From Emticicia sp. CRIBPO (GTDB lineage: Bacteria; Bacteroidota; Bacteroidia; Cytophagales; Spirosomataceae), in the NCBI RefSeq assembly GCF_009905725.1, contig NZ_JAAAKV010000004.1:372001-436000 (forward strand): a DNA stretch of 64,000 bases, given 5' to 3'. The notes beneath the pieces are model-generated. The model did no database searches and had not been told where the DNA came from. It was given only the letters and a program-made list of their open reading frames with translations. Within the stretch, counting starts at the first letter, position 1; each line of letters starts with the position of its first letter. Both the position numbers and the translations under genes were made by a program. This document shows, one piece after another, positions 51,892 to 59,958 of this stretch.

Positions 51892-52974
51892 ATGTATCCT
51901 AAAACCTCAACCTCACCCTTTTTTTCATTTCCCGAAAGTCTGATTAGGAAAAATAATTTCCATAGATTAGATTTGAATATGAATGACCGGATGCCTAAGT
52001 ACAAGCAAATCGTCAACTCGATCATCAATGACATCGAGAGGGGGTACTACAAAAAGAATGACCAGCTGCTTTCCATCACGGAATTGAGCATAGAGTATCT
52101 TTTATCAAGAGATACGGTCGAAAAAGCCTACAGAGAACTTAAATCAAAAGGTTATATTGATTCGGTTCAGGGCAAAGGATACTTTGTCAAAAGCAAAAGA
52201 GAGCAGAAGATCAAAGTGCTTCTGATCCTCAATAAATTAAGTTCGTATAAGAAAATCGTCTACTACTCGTTCATCGAAGCCCTGGGTGAAAACGCCAGCG
52301 TCGATCTGCAGGTGCATAATTATGACCTCGAAACCCTGGAAGAAATACTGGATAAGAACCTCGGAAGGTATAATTATTATGCCATCATGCCGCATTTTGC
52401 GAAAGGCACCCCTGCTTCCGAATACCTCGAAATTCTGAACAGGATACCTTCCAACGAGCTGATTCTGCTGGATAAGCAAATACCCGAACTGAGAAATAAG
52501 TCGATCTGCATCTACCAGGATTTTGAAAAAGATATATTCAATGTGCTGGAGGATAACCTCATTTGTCTTAAGAAGTACCATCACCTGACGCTGATTTTTC
52601 CGAAACTGGGCAACTACCCTGAGGAAATCGTCAAAGGATTCAGTTCTTTCTGCAATCTGAATAATTTCAATTTCAGCATTGATCACTGTGTGAAATCCGT
52701 GATGGAAGACTTTGAAGAAAAAACCGCCTACATTGTCATCGAAGAACCCGATCTGGCTGAACTGATTAAGTTTTCAAGGTCCGAAAACCTGACGCCCGGC
52801 GTAGACATCGGCCTGATATCGTTCAATGAAACTACTTTGAAAGAAGTATTGGGCATTACCGTGATTACCACTGATTTTGAAGCCATGGGCCGCCTGGCAG
52901 CAGAAAACCTGCTGAGCAAAACCATCGTGACCCGGAAAAGTCCTTTTTATATGATCGACAGGGGTTCTGTTTAA
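51892..52974 (+). CDS. GntR family regulator with periplasmic-binding-protein-like effector domain
   Basis: 360 aa; an internal start at 51979 (MNDRMPKYKQIV) would remove a 29-residue extension and is also plausible. The winged helix-turn-helix covers about residues 30-105 (IVNSIINDIERGYYKKNDQLLS, SRDTVEKAYRELKSKGYIDSVQGKGYF). From about 110 on there is a LacI/sugar-binding-protein-like domain (KIKVLLILNKLSSYKKIVYYSF, DIGLISFNETTLKEVLGITVITTDF, MGRLAAENLL). It probably senses a sugar released from pectin, likely rhamnose or a derivative, and controls the operon across the divergent region. Confidence 0.9.
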   Translation: MYPKTSTSPFFSFPESLIRKNNFHRLDLNMNDRMPKYKQIVNSIINDIERGYYKKNDQLLSITELSIEYLLSRDTVEKAYRELKSKGYIDSVQGKGYFVKSKREQKIKVLLILNKLSSYKKIVYYSFIEALGENASVDLQVHNYDLETLEEILDKNLGRYNYYAIMPHFAKGTPASEYLEILNRIPSNELILLDKQIPELRNKSICIYQDFEKDIFNVLEDNLICLKKYHHLTLIFPKLGNYPEEIVKGFSSFCNLNNFNFSIDHCVKSVMEDFEEKTAYIVIEEPDLAELIKFSRSENLTPGVDIGLISFNETTLKEVLGITVITTDFEAMGRLAAENLLSKTIVTRKSPFYMIDRGSV

Positions 52975-52997
52975 AATCTTACCTGGATCAACCCGCT

Positions 52998-53030
52998 AAA
53001 AAAGCCCTTCCATACCGGAAGGGCTTTTTA
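52998..53030. terminator. Strong bidirectional terminator between the GntR-type gene and the oxidoreductase gene
   Basis: AAAAGCCCTTCC pairs with GGAAGGGCTTTT around a short loop, with A and T runs on the two sides, between two convergent stops (52974 and 53043). Confidence 0.92.
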
Positions 53031-53042
53031 GCTGGGCTTTGG

Positions 53043-54389
53043 TCAGCTCTTTATCGCTCTGGGTTTTAAATCCGTCAGGTCTTTTATCTTCACCGGCATG
53101 CCGCTTGATACACTTTTTCTGGCCGCAATGCCCACCAGGATAGCCATCGCCCCGTCACGGCTTCCGGCAGACTGCCTGTGCTTGTCTTCAGTGTCCGGCG
53201 ACTTGAAAATGCGGTCTCTCAGGATCGCATCTCCGCCACCGTGGCCCTCAGATTGAGGTATTCTTACATATTCAATGCCCCCGAAATTCTTATTGATCAT
53301 AATTTCGTCATAGTCAGGCATGTCCATTTTTCCTGATTCCCTGATCCAGGCATCTATCCGGCCTTTGGTGCCGTTAAAGGCAATCCTGTAACCTTCATAC
53401 GGAGAATAGGTCGTCAGGGAATAACTCACATTGACGCCGCTGGCGTACTTGATCGTGGCAGCCATTTTATCATAAATATCGATATCTTCCTTAAAAACAC
53501 AACCGTCACGGTGATAACCGTCATACTGCTCATTTTCTACATACAAGCTCATGTAGTTCTTGTTTTTGGTGATGTCAAAGTAAAAATTGCAATCCGTTTT
53601 ATGGTCACAGGTTCTGCAGTTCGTACCTCTTATCCTGCCGTTTTTACCGTAGTGGTCCAGCGATGCCTGGGCAAAAACAGATTCAGGCTCTGATTCCAGC
53701 CACCAGTTGAGCAGGTCAAAATGATGACTGGCCTTGTGAACCCACAGCGAACCTCCCTTGGAGGTCAGTCTGTGCCATCTTCTGAAATAATCTGCTCCGT
53801 GCTTCACATCCAGGTACCAGTGAAAATCAACGGAGGTGATATCCCCGATTTCGCCTGCCCTTAGCAGTTCATAGATTTTCTGGCGGTGAGGTGAGTACCG
53901 GTAATTGAACGTAACCGTCACTTTTTTACCTGTTCTGCGTTCGGCATCCAGTATCGCCTGGCACTTGGTTTCATCAGTTGTCATGGGTTTTTCAGTGACG
54001 ACATCAGCCCCTAGCTCCATTCCCCTGATGATGTAGTCGCTGTGTGTGGCGTCTACGGTGGTCACGATCAGGATGTCCGGTTTTTGTTCTTTCATCATTT
54101 TCTCAAAATCAGTGTAAACCGGGATATTACCGCCCAGAAATTTCTGTGCCGTTCTGACCCTCCCTTCATTGATATCACATAAGCCCGCAAATTCAATAAT
54201 GTCGGAGAATTCCCGGATAACCGGCCGGCCCCACATGCCTGTTCCACGCGACCCGGTGCCTACCATAGCCACCTTTTTTTTAGCTACGGTTTCTGTAGCA
54301 AACAATTCATGAAGGCCGGTGGTCATCAGTCCGGCAGTGGTCAGAGAACTCCTCTCTAAGAATGCTCTCCGGTTAAGGTTGTTTTTCAT
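53043..54389 (-). CDS. Tat-exported Gfo/Idh/MocA family oxidoreductase
   Basis: 448 aa from the ATG at 54389, which opens a twin-arginine-type signal (MKNNLNRRAFLERSSLTTAG). An in-frame upstream ATG at 54452 adds 21 unrelated residues. The dinucleotide-binding Rossmann motif is VAMVGTGSRGTGMWG, and the catalytic Lys region is VVTEKPMTTDET. A Cys cluster (CRTCDHKTDC...C) lies in the C-terminal half. Members oxidise or epimerise sugars, including 3-keto-glycoside formation and GH109-type chemistry. Candidate operator half-sites lie upstream (54526-54573). Confidence 0.9.
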   Translation of the reverse strand: MKNNLNRRAFLERSSLTTAGLMTTGLHELFATETVAKKKVAMVGTGSRGTGMWGRPVIREFSDIIEFAGLCDINEGRVRTAQKFLGGNIPVYTDFEKMMKEQKPDILIVTTVDATHSDYIIRGMELGADVVTEKPMTTDETKCQAILDAERRTGKKVTVTFNYRYSPHRQKIYELLRAGEIGDITSVDFHWYLDVKHGADYFRRWHRLTSKGGSLWVHKASHHFDLLNWWLESEPESVFAQASLDHYGKNGRIRGTNCRTCDHKTDCNFYFDITKNKNYMSLYVENEQYDGYHRDGCVFKEDIDIYDKMAATIKYASGVNVSYSLTTYSPYEGYRIAFNGTKGRIDAWIRESGKMDMPDYDEIMINKNFGGIEYVRIPQSEGHGGGDAILRDRIFKSPDTEDKHRQSAGSRDGAMAILVGIAARKSVSSGMPVKIKDLTDLKPRAIKS

Positions 54390-54525
54390 TTTCTGATTTT
54401 GGTAAACTGGAATAAAACGTTGCTGATTTTTGATAATAAGGTAGTTGCCCACCGGGTGTTCAACATGGATAAAAATAGAAAACGAAATGATCCGATCCCT
54501 CCTGCACTGTTCTGTAGTAAAGTTG

Positions 54526-54573
54526 TTTAGAATAATTCCAGGAATACCACTAAATAAAATTCTAAAATATTCC
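54526..54573. promoter_or_regulatory. Inverted half-sites upstream of the oxidoreductase gene
   Basis: TTTAGAATAATTCC (54526-54539) and, on the other strand, GGAATATTTTAGAAT (54559-54573) share the TTAGAATAwTTCC core with the palindrome at 51842-51860. They lie 137-184 bases before the oxidoreductase start and also near the divergent lipoprotein gene. Confidence 0.4.
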
Positions 54574-54596
54574 TTTAAATAGCCATACCTGATGGA

Positions 54597-54604
54597 TAAT
54601 TTTG
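54597..54604 (+). promoter_or_regulatory. -7 box for the small lipoprotein gene
   Basis: TAATTTTG fits TAnnTTTG and lies 25 bases before the ATG at 54630, with TTT about 20 bases upstream. Confidence 0.5.
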
Positions 54605-54629
54605 GCTAAAATTAAATCATATACAAACC

Positions 54630-54908
54630 ATGAAAAACAAAGCTACGTCCATTATCCTTCTTGCTGTTTTCCTATCTGTTTTCTCAGGCTGCAAAAAAGG
54701 GGGAGATATTGTAGAATCCAGGTGTGAAGACCTGAGCAATGATTACACTGCTAAACTGAACGCTTTCGTGGCGGTTCAGAACAAAGCCAACTGCACGGCT
54801 TTTATAACATCTCTGGATGTTCTCGTTGACAAATGTGCCATTCTTACGGCAGCAGAGAAAAAAGAGTATAAAGAAAGCAGGGATGCCATTGATTGTTCAG
54901 ATTTCTGA
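54630..54908 (+). CDS. Small lipoprotein with paired cysteines
   Basis: 92 aa. A lipoprotein signal (MKNKATSIILLAVFLSVFSGC) ends at Cys21 in FSGC. The short mature part (KKGGDIVESRCEDLSNDY...) has four further Cys that could form two disulfides and is otherwise helical (LTAAEKKEYKESRDAI). I do not recognise a family. It lies next to the oxidoreductase gene but on the other strand with its own -7 box. Confidence 0.75.
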   Translation: MKNKATSIILLAVFLSVFSGCKKGGDIVESRCEDLSNDYTAKLNAFVAVQNKANCTAFITSLDVLVDKCAILTAAEKKEYKESRDAIDCSDF

Positions 54909-54995
54909 GCATGAAACCACACTTATTTGAATCCGGTTTTACTGCCGGATTCAAGTAATTTTACCGGCTCCTGCCGGGTTATGAAAACATATCTT

Positions 54996-55003
54996 TATTT
55001 TTG
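54996..55003 (+). promoter_or_regulatory. -7 box for the rRNA pseudouridine synthase gene
   Basis: TATTTTTG fits TAnnTTTG and lies 29 bases before the ATG at 55033. Confidence 0.5.
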
Positions 55004-55032
55004 TATTTAATTTCTTATCAAAAATAGATAAT

Positions 55033-56064
55033 ATGTTCGAGGATGAGTCAGGGTTTTCAAGGCTGAACAAGGCCATAAGTGATACAGGTTACTGTTCCAG
55101 GCGTGAAGCAGACATGCTGATCACAGAGGGAAGGGTGACGATCAACGGCAAAAAAGCCACCATGGGCGACAAGGCCCGTCTCACCGATCACATTAAAATT
55201 GACGGCAAACTCCTCAAAAGGCAAAGTAAACTGGTTTACATCGCCCTCAATAAACCCAAAGGCATTACCAGTACTACTGAAAGACACATTCCGGGAAACA
55301 TTATAGATTTTGTCAATCACGCTGAAAGGATTTTCCCGATCGGAAGACTGGATAAGCTATCTGAAGGCCTTATCCTGCTCACCAATGACGGAAACATTGT
55401 CAATAAAATCCTCAGGGCGGGTAATAACCACGAGAAAGAATACATCGTGACGGTCAATAAACCCATTACGGCTGAGTTTATCCAGAATATGCGGAAGGGT
55501 GTACCGGTGCTGAACACCATCACAGAGCCGTGTCATGTGGTCAAGGAAACCACCAGCGTGTTCAGGATCATCCTGAAGCAGGGTCTCAACCGCCAGATCA
55601 GACGCATGTGCGAATACCTGGGGTATGACGTCATCAAGCTGAAAAGGGTAAGAATCATGAACATTACCCTCGACAAAATCCCGGTAGGGGCGTGGAGGGA
55701 CCTGAAGCCGGAAGAACTGGAAACTATTTCCAAACTGATTTCCGAGTCGAGCAAAACAGAGGAAGCTTCCAGGTCTAAAGTATCGACGAAGTTTTACCCT
55801 GCCGACAAGCTGGGAATAGCAGGTAAGCCAAAGGTGTTTGAACGTTTTAAAGCCGCCGGAAAACCGAAAGCAGAAGACCAGTTTAAACCGGGAGATAAGC
55901 CAAGGCCAACCGGTAGGGCTAAGTCTCCCGAAAAGGCTAAACCTGCAGACAAAGCCAGACCAACGGGTAATTCGAGGACCGGCAGAGACCGGACTACCCC
56001 GAAAGCCGGGCCTTCAAAGCCTAAAAAAGCGGAGCTTCCTAAAAAGAATCCGAGACAGAGATAG
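55033..56064 (+). CDS. rluF: 23S rRNA pseudouridine synthase (RluF-like) with disordered tail
   Basis: 343 aa. The S4 RNA-binding domain covers about residues 10-65 ([21 protein letters not shown]), and the synthase domain about 70-235. The catalytic Asp is Asp107 in [18 protein letters not shown], followed by [14 protein letters not shown] and [15 protein letters not shown]. The match to RluF (rather than RluB/E) rests on [12 protein letters not shown] and KGVPVL. The last about 95 residues are a Lys/Pro/Ala/Arg-rich low-complexity tail with repeated KP.A.K-type units, probably disordered and RNA-binding. Confidence 0.92.
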   Translation: MFEDESGFSRLNKAISDTGYCSRREADMLITEGRVTINGKKATMGDKARLTDHIKIDGKLLKRQSKLVYIALNKPKGITSTTERHIPGNIIDFVNHAERIFPIGRLDKLSEGLILLTNDGNIVNKILRAGNNHEKEYIVTVNKPITAEFIQNMRKGVPVLNTITEPCHVVKETTSVFRIILKQGLNRQIRRMCEYLGYDVIKLKRVRIMNITLDKIPVGAWRDLKPEELETISKLISESSKTEEASRSKVSTKFYPADKLGIAGKPKVFERFKAAGKPKAEDQFKPGDKPRPTGRAKSPEKAKPADKARPTGNSRTGRDRTTPKAGPSKPKKAELPKKNPRQR

Positions 56065-56099
56065 TATATTTGAAGATTCGCTTACCTGAAATAAAAACT

Positions 56100-56513
56100 A
56101 TGAAAAGAGTTACCGGAGTCGGAGGCATTTTCTTCAAATGCAAAGATCCTGACCAGATGAAGGCCTGGTACAATACCCACCTGGGCCTGGATACGGATCA
56201 GTACGGCACCAACTTCGAGTGGAGGCAGTCTGACGAGCAGGATAAAAAAGGGTTTACCCAATGGAGTCCCTTCAAAGATACCACCACCTATTTTGAGCCT
56301 TCTCCCAAAGAATTCATGATCAATTACCGGGTAGAAAACCTGGAAGAGCTTGTTGAAATCCTGAAAACAGAAGGAGTGACTATAACAGACGAAATTCAGG
56401 CTTTTGAATATGGCAAATTCGTTCACATCATGGACCCCGAAGGTAACAAAATAGAACTCTGGGAGCCTAACGATATTGAATACGAAAAGCTGGTCATCGG
56501 CAGGACCAAATAA
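56100..56513 (+). CDS. VOC family protein
   Basis: 137 aa from the ATG at 56100; a TTG at 56070 is possible but less likely. One VOC module pair: GVGGIFFKCKDPDQMKAWYNTHLGL (loop before the first helix), FMINYRVENLEELVEIL and FVHIMDPEGNKIELWEPND with the terminal Glu. Similar proteins are often annotated as glyoxalase or bleomycin-resistance family; the substrate is unknown. It follows rluF by 35 bp and probably shares the transcript. Confidence 0.88.
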   Translation: MKRVTGVGGIFFKCKDPDQMKAWYNTHLGLDTDQYGTNFEWRQSDEQDKKGFTQWSPFKDTTTYFEPSPKEFMINYRVENLEELVEILKTEGVTITDEIQAFEYGKFVHIMDPEGNKIELWEPNDIEYEKLVIGRTK

Positions 56514-56537
56514 TAAAGACTATTCCGTGCTATCTGT

Positions 56538-56939
56538 ATGAAATCAATCGCTGTGTATGATTATCCGAAGCTGCTTTCGGGGTTTATTGCCCTCGGAGTC
56601 CTTTCCGGAGTAGCCACCATCTTCTGGTTACCTTCCGGCCGGGAATGGCTCCTCTGGATGGTCCTCGTCTTGTTTACAGGCCTTTTCGTTTCAAAAAACT
56701 GCTTTCAGAATTACTTTGCCGGCGGATTTTATTTTGCGGTCATTCTCGGTATGGCTATTACTGCTACTCACCTGATGTTTTTGAAGGAATACCTTCAGAC
56801 CCACCACGAGGAAGCACAGTGGATGAAAAATCACTATTCTCCATACCTCACCCTGCTGCTCACAGCACCCCTGTACTGGCTGGTTTTAGGCTTCTTTTCG
56901 GGCCTGTCGGCAATGGGATGGAAGAAGGTAGTGGGCTGA
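56538..56939 (+). CDS. Small membrane protein (four predicted helices)
   Basis: 133 aa. Hydrophobic segments lie at about 12-30, 37-55, 62-82 and 105-125 (FIALGVLSGVATIFWL, LLWMVLVLFTGLFV, GGFYFAVILGMAITATHL, LTLLLTAPLYWLVLGFFSGL). The layout resembles DUF4199-like Bacteroidota proteins, but no motif proves it. It lies 24 bp behind the VOC gene in an apparent operon and is followed by palindromic elements. Confidence 0.72.
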   Translation: MKSIAVYDYPKLLSGFIALGVLSGVATIFWLPSGREWLLWMVLVLFTGLFVSKNCFQNYFAGGFYFAVILGMAITATHLMFLKEYLQTHHEEAQWMKNHYSPYLTLLLTAPLYWLVLGFFSGLSAMGWKKVVG

Positions 56940-56975
56940 TATCTATAATATTGTTGTCGATATTTCACCATCTTA

Positions 56976-57046
56976 CCCAGGCCTGAAGGCCGGGGCAAGT
57001 GTCAATCATTGTGGCAGAAAGCGGACTTTGGGGCCTGAAGGTCCGG
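56976..57046. repeat. GCC-TGAA-GGC palindromic element, copies 2 and 3
   Basis: Two closely spaced palindromes, 56976-56996 (CCCAGGCC-TGAA-GGCCGGGG) and 57030-57046 (GGGCC-TGAA-GGTCC), share the core with the element at 24568-24590. All three lie just after plus-strand genes. Confidence 0.5.
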
Positions 57047-57182
57047 ATGTAGCCCGAAAAAATCTCCTTTCTCTTTCTCCCTTTTTCCCTCCTCCTTTGT
57101 CCAGCCATTCCCTTTTCCTTTGTCCAGCCTCCTTTTTCCATTTATTATTACTACTTTTAAAAAAAAATATTCAACCAAATCA

Positions 57183-57968
57183 ATGATAATGAAAAGAAAA
57201 TCTAAATTTTACCCGGTTGCAGCAGCACTTGTGCTTACTTTTTTTATGGCCAATAAAGCCCACAGCCAGGTTGGTGTGGGAGTGAAGGCCCCCAAAGGAT
57301 CCATCGTTTTAATGGATGGTTCACGCAAAATGCTGGACGATAAATGGACTTATTGGGATGGCCCGAGACTGGCCGCCACCCTTCCGATCAAATGGCAGGT
57401 TGTAAGCGACCCCGCCACAAAGGGAACGGCCGTGAGCAGTAACGACCCTTCAGGAGCAGGTGGTTTATACGGGGCAGCGGATATTGTAACCAAACAAAAA
57501 TTCAAAGACTTCAGGCTTCATGTTGAATTCTTTATCTCAGAAAAAGGCGGGAATAGCGGCGTTTATCTTCAAAACCGTTATGAGATCCAGGTACTGGACG
57601 GAGATTCCACTTCGCACGGTCTCGGAGCAGTCATCAATGAAAGTAAATCTCCGTATTTCGCTTACAACGGCATCGGCAAATGGAATTCTTATGACATCGT
57701 TTTCAGGGCTGCGAGATTCGAAAACGGCAAAAAAGTAGAAAACCCCCTCGTGACCATGTATTTTAACGGCAAAAAAGCCCATACCAACCAGGTCATTACG
57801 CAGGTCTGGGGAGGCCCTAATTCAGGTATCGACGGCGGCAACGACGGCGGAAAAGGCATTACCGACACCCCCGGCGGATTGAAACTACAGGCCGAAGGTC
57901 ACAATGTTCTGTACCGCAATATCTGGATCAAAGAAATGGACATCAAAAAAGCCGACACCGATTTTTAA
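57183..57968 (+). CDS. DUF1080 (3-keto-disaccharide hydrolase family) protein
   Basis: 261 aa from the ATG at 57183; the ATG two codons later is equally possible. A signal peptide (KFYPVAAALVLTFFMANKAHSQ) is followed by the concanavalin-like beta sandwich of the DUF1080/PF06439 family: LMDGSRKMLDDKWTYWDG, FKDFRLHVEFFISEKGGNSGVYLQNRYEIQVLDG and GLKLQAEGHNVLYRNIWIKE. Some members hydrolyse 3-keto-glycosides made by Gfo/Idh/MocA dehydrogenases, which fits the oxidoreductase at 53043-54389. It is convergent with the SusD gene. Confidence 0.9.
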   Translation: MIMKRKSKFYPVAAALVLTFFMANKAHSQVGVGVKAPKGSIVLMDGSRKMLDDKWTYWDGPRLAATLPIKWQVVSDPATKGTAVSSNDPSGAGGLYGAADIVTKQKFKDFRLHVEFFISEKGGNSGVYLQNRYEIQVLDGDSTSHGLGAVINESKSPYFAYNGIGKWNSYDIVFRAARFENGKKVENPLVTMYFNGKKAHTNQVITQVWGGPNSGIDGGNDGGKGITDTPGGLKLQAEGHNVLYRNIWIKEMDIKKADTDF

Positions 57969-57974
57969 TTGTGG

Positions 57975-57996
57975 CCCCATGCCTCCAGGCATGGGG
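57975..57996. repeat. Perfect 10-bp hairpin after the DUF1080 gene
   Basis: CCCCATGCCT/AGGCATGGGG with two bases between. It has no T run, so it is a stable 3-prime stem-loop rather than a full intrinsic terminator. Confidence 0.5.
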
Positions 57997-58005
57997 GAGA
58001 AAAAA

Positions 58006-58032
58006 AACCACCGCCGAAAATCAGCGGTGGTT
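58006..58032 (-). terminator. Intrinsic terminator of the SusC-SusD operon
   Basis: AACCACCGC (58006-58014) pairs with GCGGTGGTT (58024-58032). On the minus strand it is followed by a run of at least seven T, about 42 bases after the susD stop codon. Confidence 0.85.
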
Positions 58033-58073
58033 TATCATTGTTCCAATTCTAACCTTTTTTTGTGATTAGTGCC

Positions 58074-59945
58074 TTAGTAGCCAGGATTTTGCTGACTGGC
58101 ATACTGATCTTTGGGAAGCGGTGCCCCGTTTTTCCAGATTCTTTCAATGTGAGCCAGAGGTATAGGCCTCTTCTGGTGGAACTCCTGCACAGACCCCGCC
58201 GCAAATTCATTGGCTTTTTTCACCCTTTCTACCAGGGTCTCAGTCCTGGCCAGCTCATTCCAGCGTTGCATTTCACCATAGAACTCACGCACTTTTTCGT
58301 TCAGAATAAAATGGATAAACCTGGTGTTCTTACTGGTGGCCGAGGCAGGATATTGCTCAACAGCCTGGTCTTTATCCCAGTAACTTTCCGTGATTATCAT
58401 TTCATTTTCCGTTGATTTTTTCAGATCGCTTACGCCGTCAAACTTAGCTCTTTGTATGTAAGGATATTTGTCTGTGCTCTTATATCCGGCTCTTTTTCTT
58501 ACGATATTGACCAGCTCTGCTGCTTTGGTGTAATTCCCTTTGCGTCCGTATGCTTCTGCTGCGATCAGGTAGGTTTCAGCCAGGCGGGCCGCCACAAAAT
58601 CACGCACACCAAACTCCGACTGGAAGTTATCCCTGTTCGGATCGAAATACTTAGACACAGGAGGAAACGTTTGCAGATCCCAGGTGTTCTGCGGATAATA
58701 GCTGTATTTCGCCCTGTCTATCGCCGCCGCGGATACGTTTTTCTCCGGCGTAATGAAAATCGCCGTATCGCCTACCGCCCATTTTGGTTGTCCTACCAGG
58801 TTCGGGCTCGGGGCATTCGCTGCCGTCCATTTGGTGATACTCGCTGCATTATTGGAGTAATAAACCCAGTTAAATGACTTATAAAAACGTGAGTCATTGG
58901 CCTTGTCCCAAAGATTAAAAGCAAATTCTGTCGGTCTGATCCTCCTGAACGGACGACCATTCTGCAAATCTCTCAGCATACCGGGCCTCGTGTCATACAC
59001 CATCCCCCAGTACAGGTGTATCCTGTTGCCGAAGCTGTTGTTGATGAGTGACAGGTTGTTGTTAAACTGGACATTGAAGATAAATTCAGAACTTCTTTCA
59101 TTGGTAAAAGCATGATCTTTGGTGTCAGGGAAAAGATTGGCATAATCAGCCTCCAGTTTATAAGCCCCTGAGTTGATCACCAGCTCGGCATATTTGATGG
59201 CATTGTCCATGTCATCCGCCTTCTGGCCCCTCTGGTCTTTCACGGCACTGCCCCTGGTCAGGTAGACTTTCGACAGGAAGTGGTTAGCTGCCCCTTTGGT
59301 GGCTCTTCCCCACTGGCTTTGATTTACAGGAAGGTTATCTGAAGCATAGGTAAGGTCCGCGATGATCTGCTCATACACCTGTGGCATCGGAGCCCTTTCA
59401 AACTCCAACTGAACGCCCACTGTGCCTTTAAGAGGCAGGGGAACCGCACCAAATTGTTGTACCAGTTGAAAATAATAATAGGCACGTAAAAATTTCAGCT
59501 CCGCTTCGCGGATCTTTTTCCCGGCATCATCTTTCAACACACCGGTGCCGCCCGTTACACCCGGCACTTTCTCAATGCCGAGGTTACACGCATTGATAGC
59601 CCGGTAGTAAGCCGTCCACATGGCATGCAGGAAACCACCCTGGTCAGAAGGGTTGAGCAATGAACTGTAGGAATCGTAATGCTTGTTCAGGCCATCAGCT
59701 GCCTGGCGTACCTCATCGGTTCCGTATTCATTCAGCGTAAAAGACTGCTCCCCGTTGGCCAGCCAGCGTAGTTCGCTGTAAGCCGAGTGAATCAGGTCTT
59801 CCATGCCTTTTTCAGTATCGTAGTATGAGTAAGAAGCCTGGGCTACAGGAACTTCCTCTAAGAAATCCTTGCAGGAGCTCGAAAAAAGGCCCAGTGCGAG
59901 TGTTCCGATTAATAATTTATTTTTCATGTTTTTCATCTTCATCAT
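58074..59945 (-). CDS. SusD/RagB family nutrient-binding outer membrane lipoprotein
   Basis: 623 aa. The lipoprotein signal ends at FSSSC (MKNKLLIGTLALGLFSSSC), followed by KDFLEEVPVAQASYSYYDTEKGMEDLIHSAY, a typical SusD N terminus. TPR-like helices follow, with AELKFLRAYYYFQLVQQFGAVPLPL and AETYLIAAEAYGRKGNYTKAAELVNIVRKRAGY as family landmarks. It binds oligosaccharides on the cell surface and delivers them to the SusC channel. It lies 13 bp behind the SusC gene in the same operon. The likely substrate is a rhamnogalacturonan oligomer, inferred from context only. Confidence 0.95.
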   Translation of the reverse strand: MMKMKNMKNKLLIGTLALGLFSSSCKDFLEEVPVAQASYSYYDTEKGMEDLIHSAYSELRWLANGEQSFTLNEYGTDEVRQAADGLNKHYDSYSSLLNPSDQGGFLHAMWTAYYRAINACNLGIEKVPGVTGGTGVLKDDAGKKIREAELKFLRAYYYFQLVQQFGAVPLPLKGTVGVQLEFERAPMPQVYEQIIADLTYASDNLPVNQSQWGRATKGAANHFLSKVYLTRGSAVKDQRGQKADDMDNAIKYAELVINSGAYKLEADYANLFPDTKDHAFTNERSSEFIFNVQFNNNLSLINNSFGNRIHLYWGMVYDTRPGMLRDLQNGRPFRRIRPTEFAFNLWDKANDSRFYKSFNWVYYSNNAASITKWTAANAPSPNLVGQPKWAVGDTAIFITPEKNVSAAAIDRAKYSYYPQNTWDLQTFPPVSKYFDPNRDNFQSEFGVRDFVAARLAETYLIAAEAYGRKGNYTKAAELVNIVRKRAGYKSTDKYPYIQRAKFDGVSDLKKSTENEMIITESYWDKDQAVEQYPASATSKNTRFIHFILNEKVREFYGEMQRWNELARTETLVERVKKANEFAAGSVQEFHQKRPIPLAHIERIWKNGAPLPKDQYASQQNPGY

Positions 59946-59958
59946 TTAATGTTATTGA

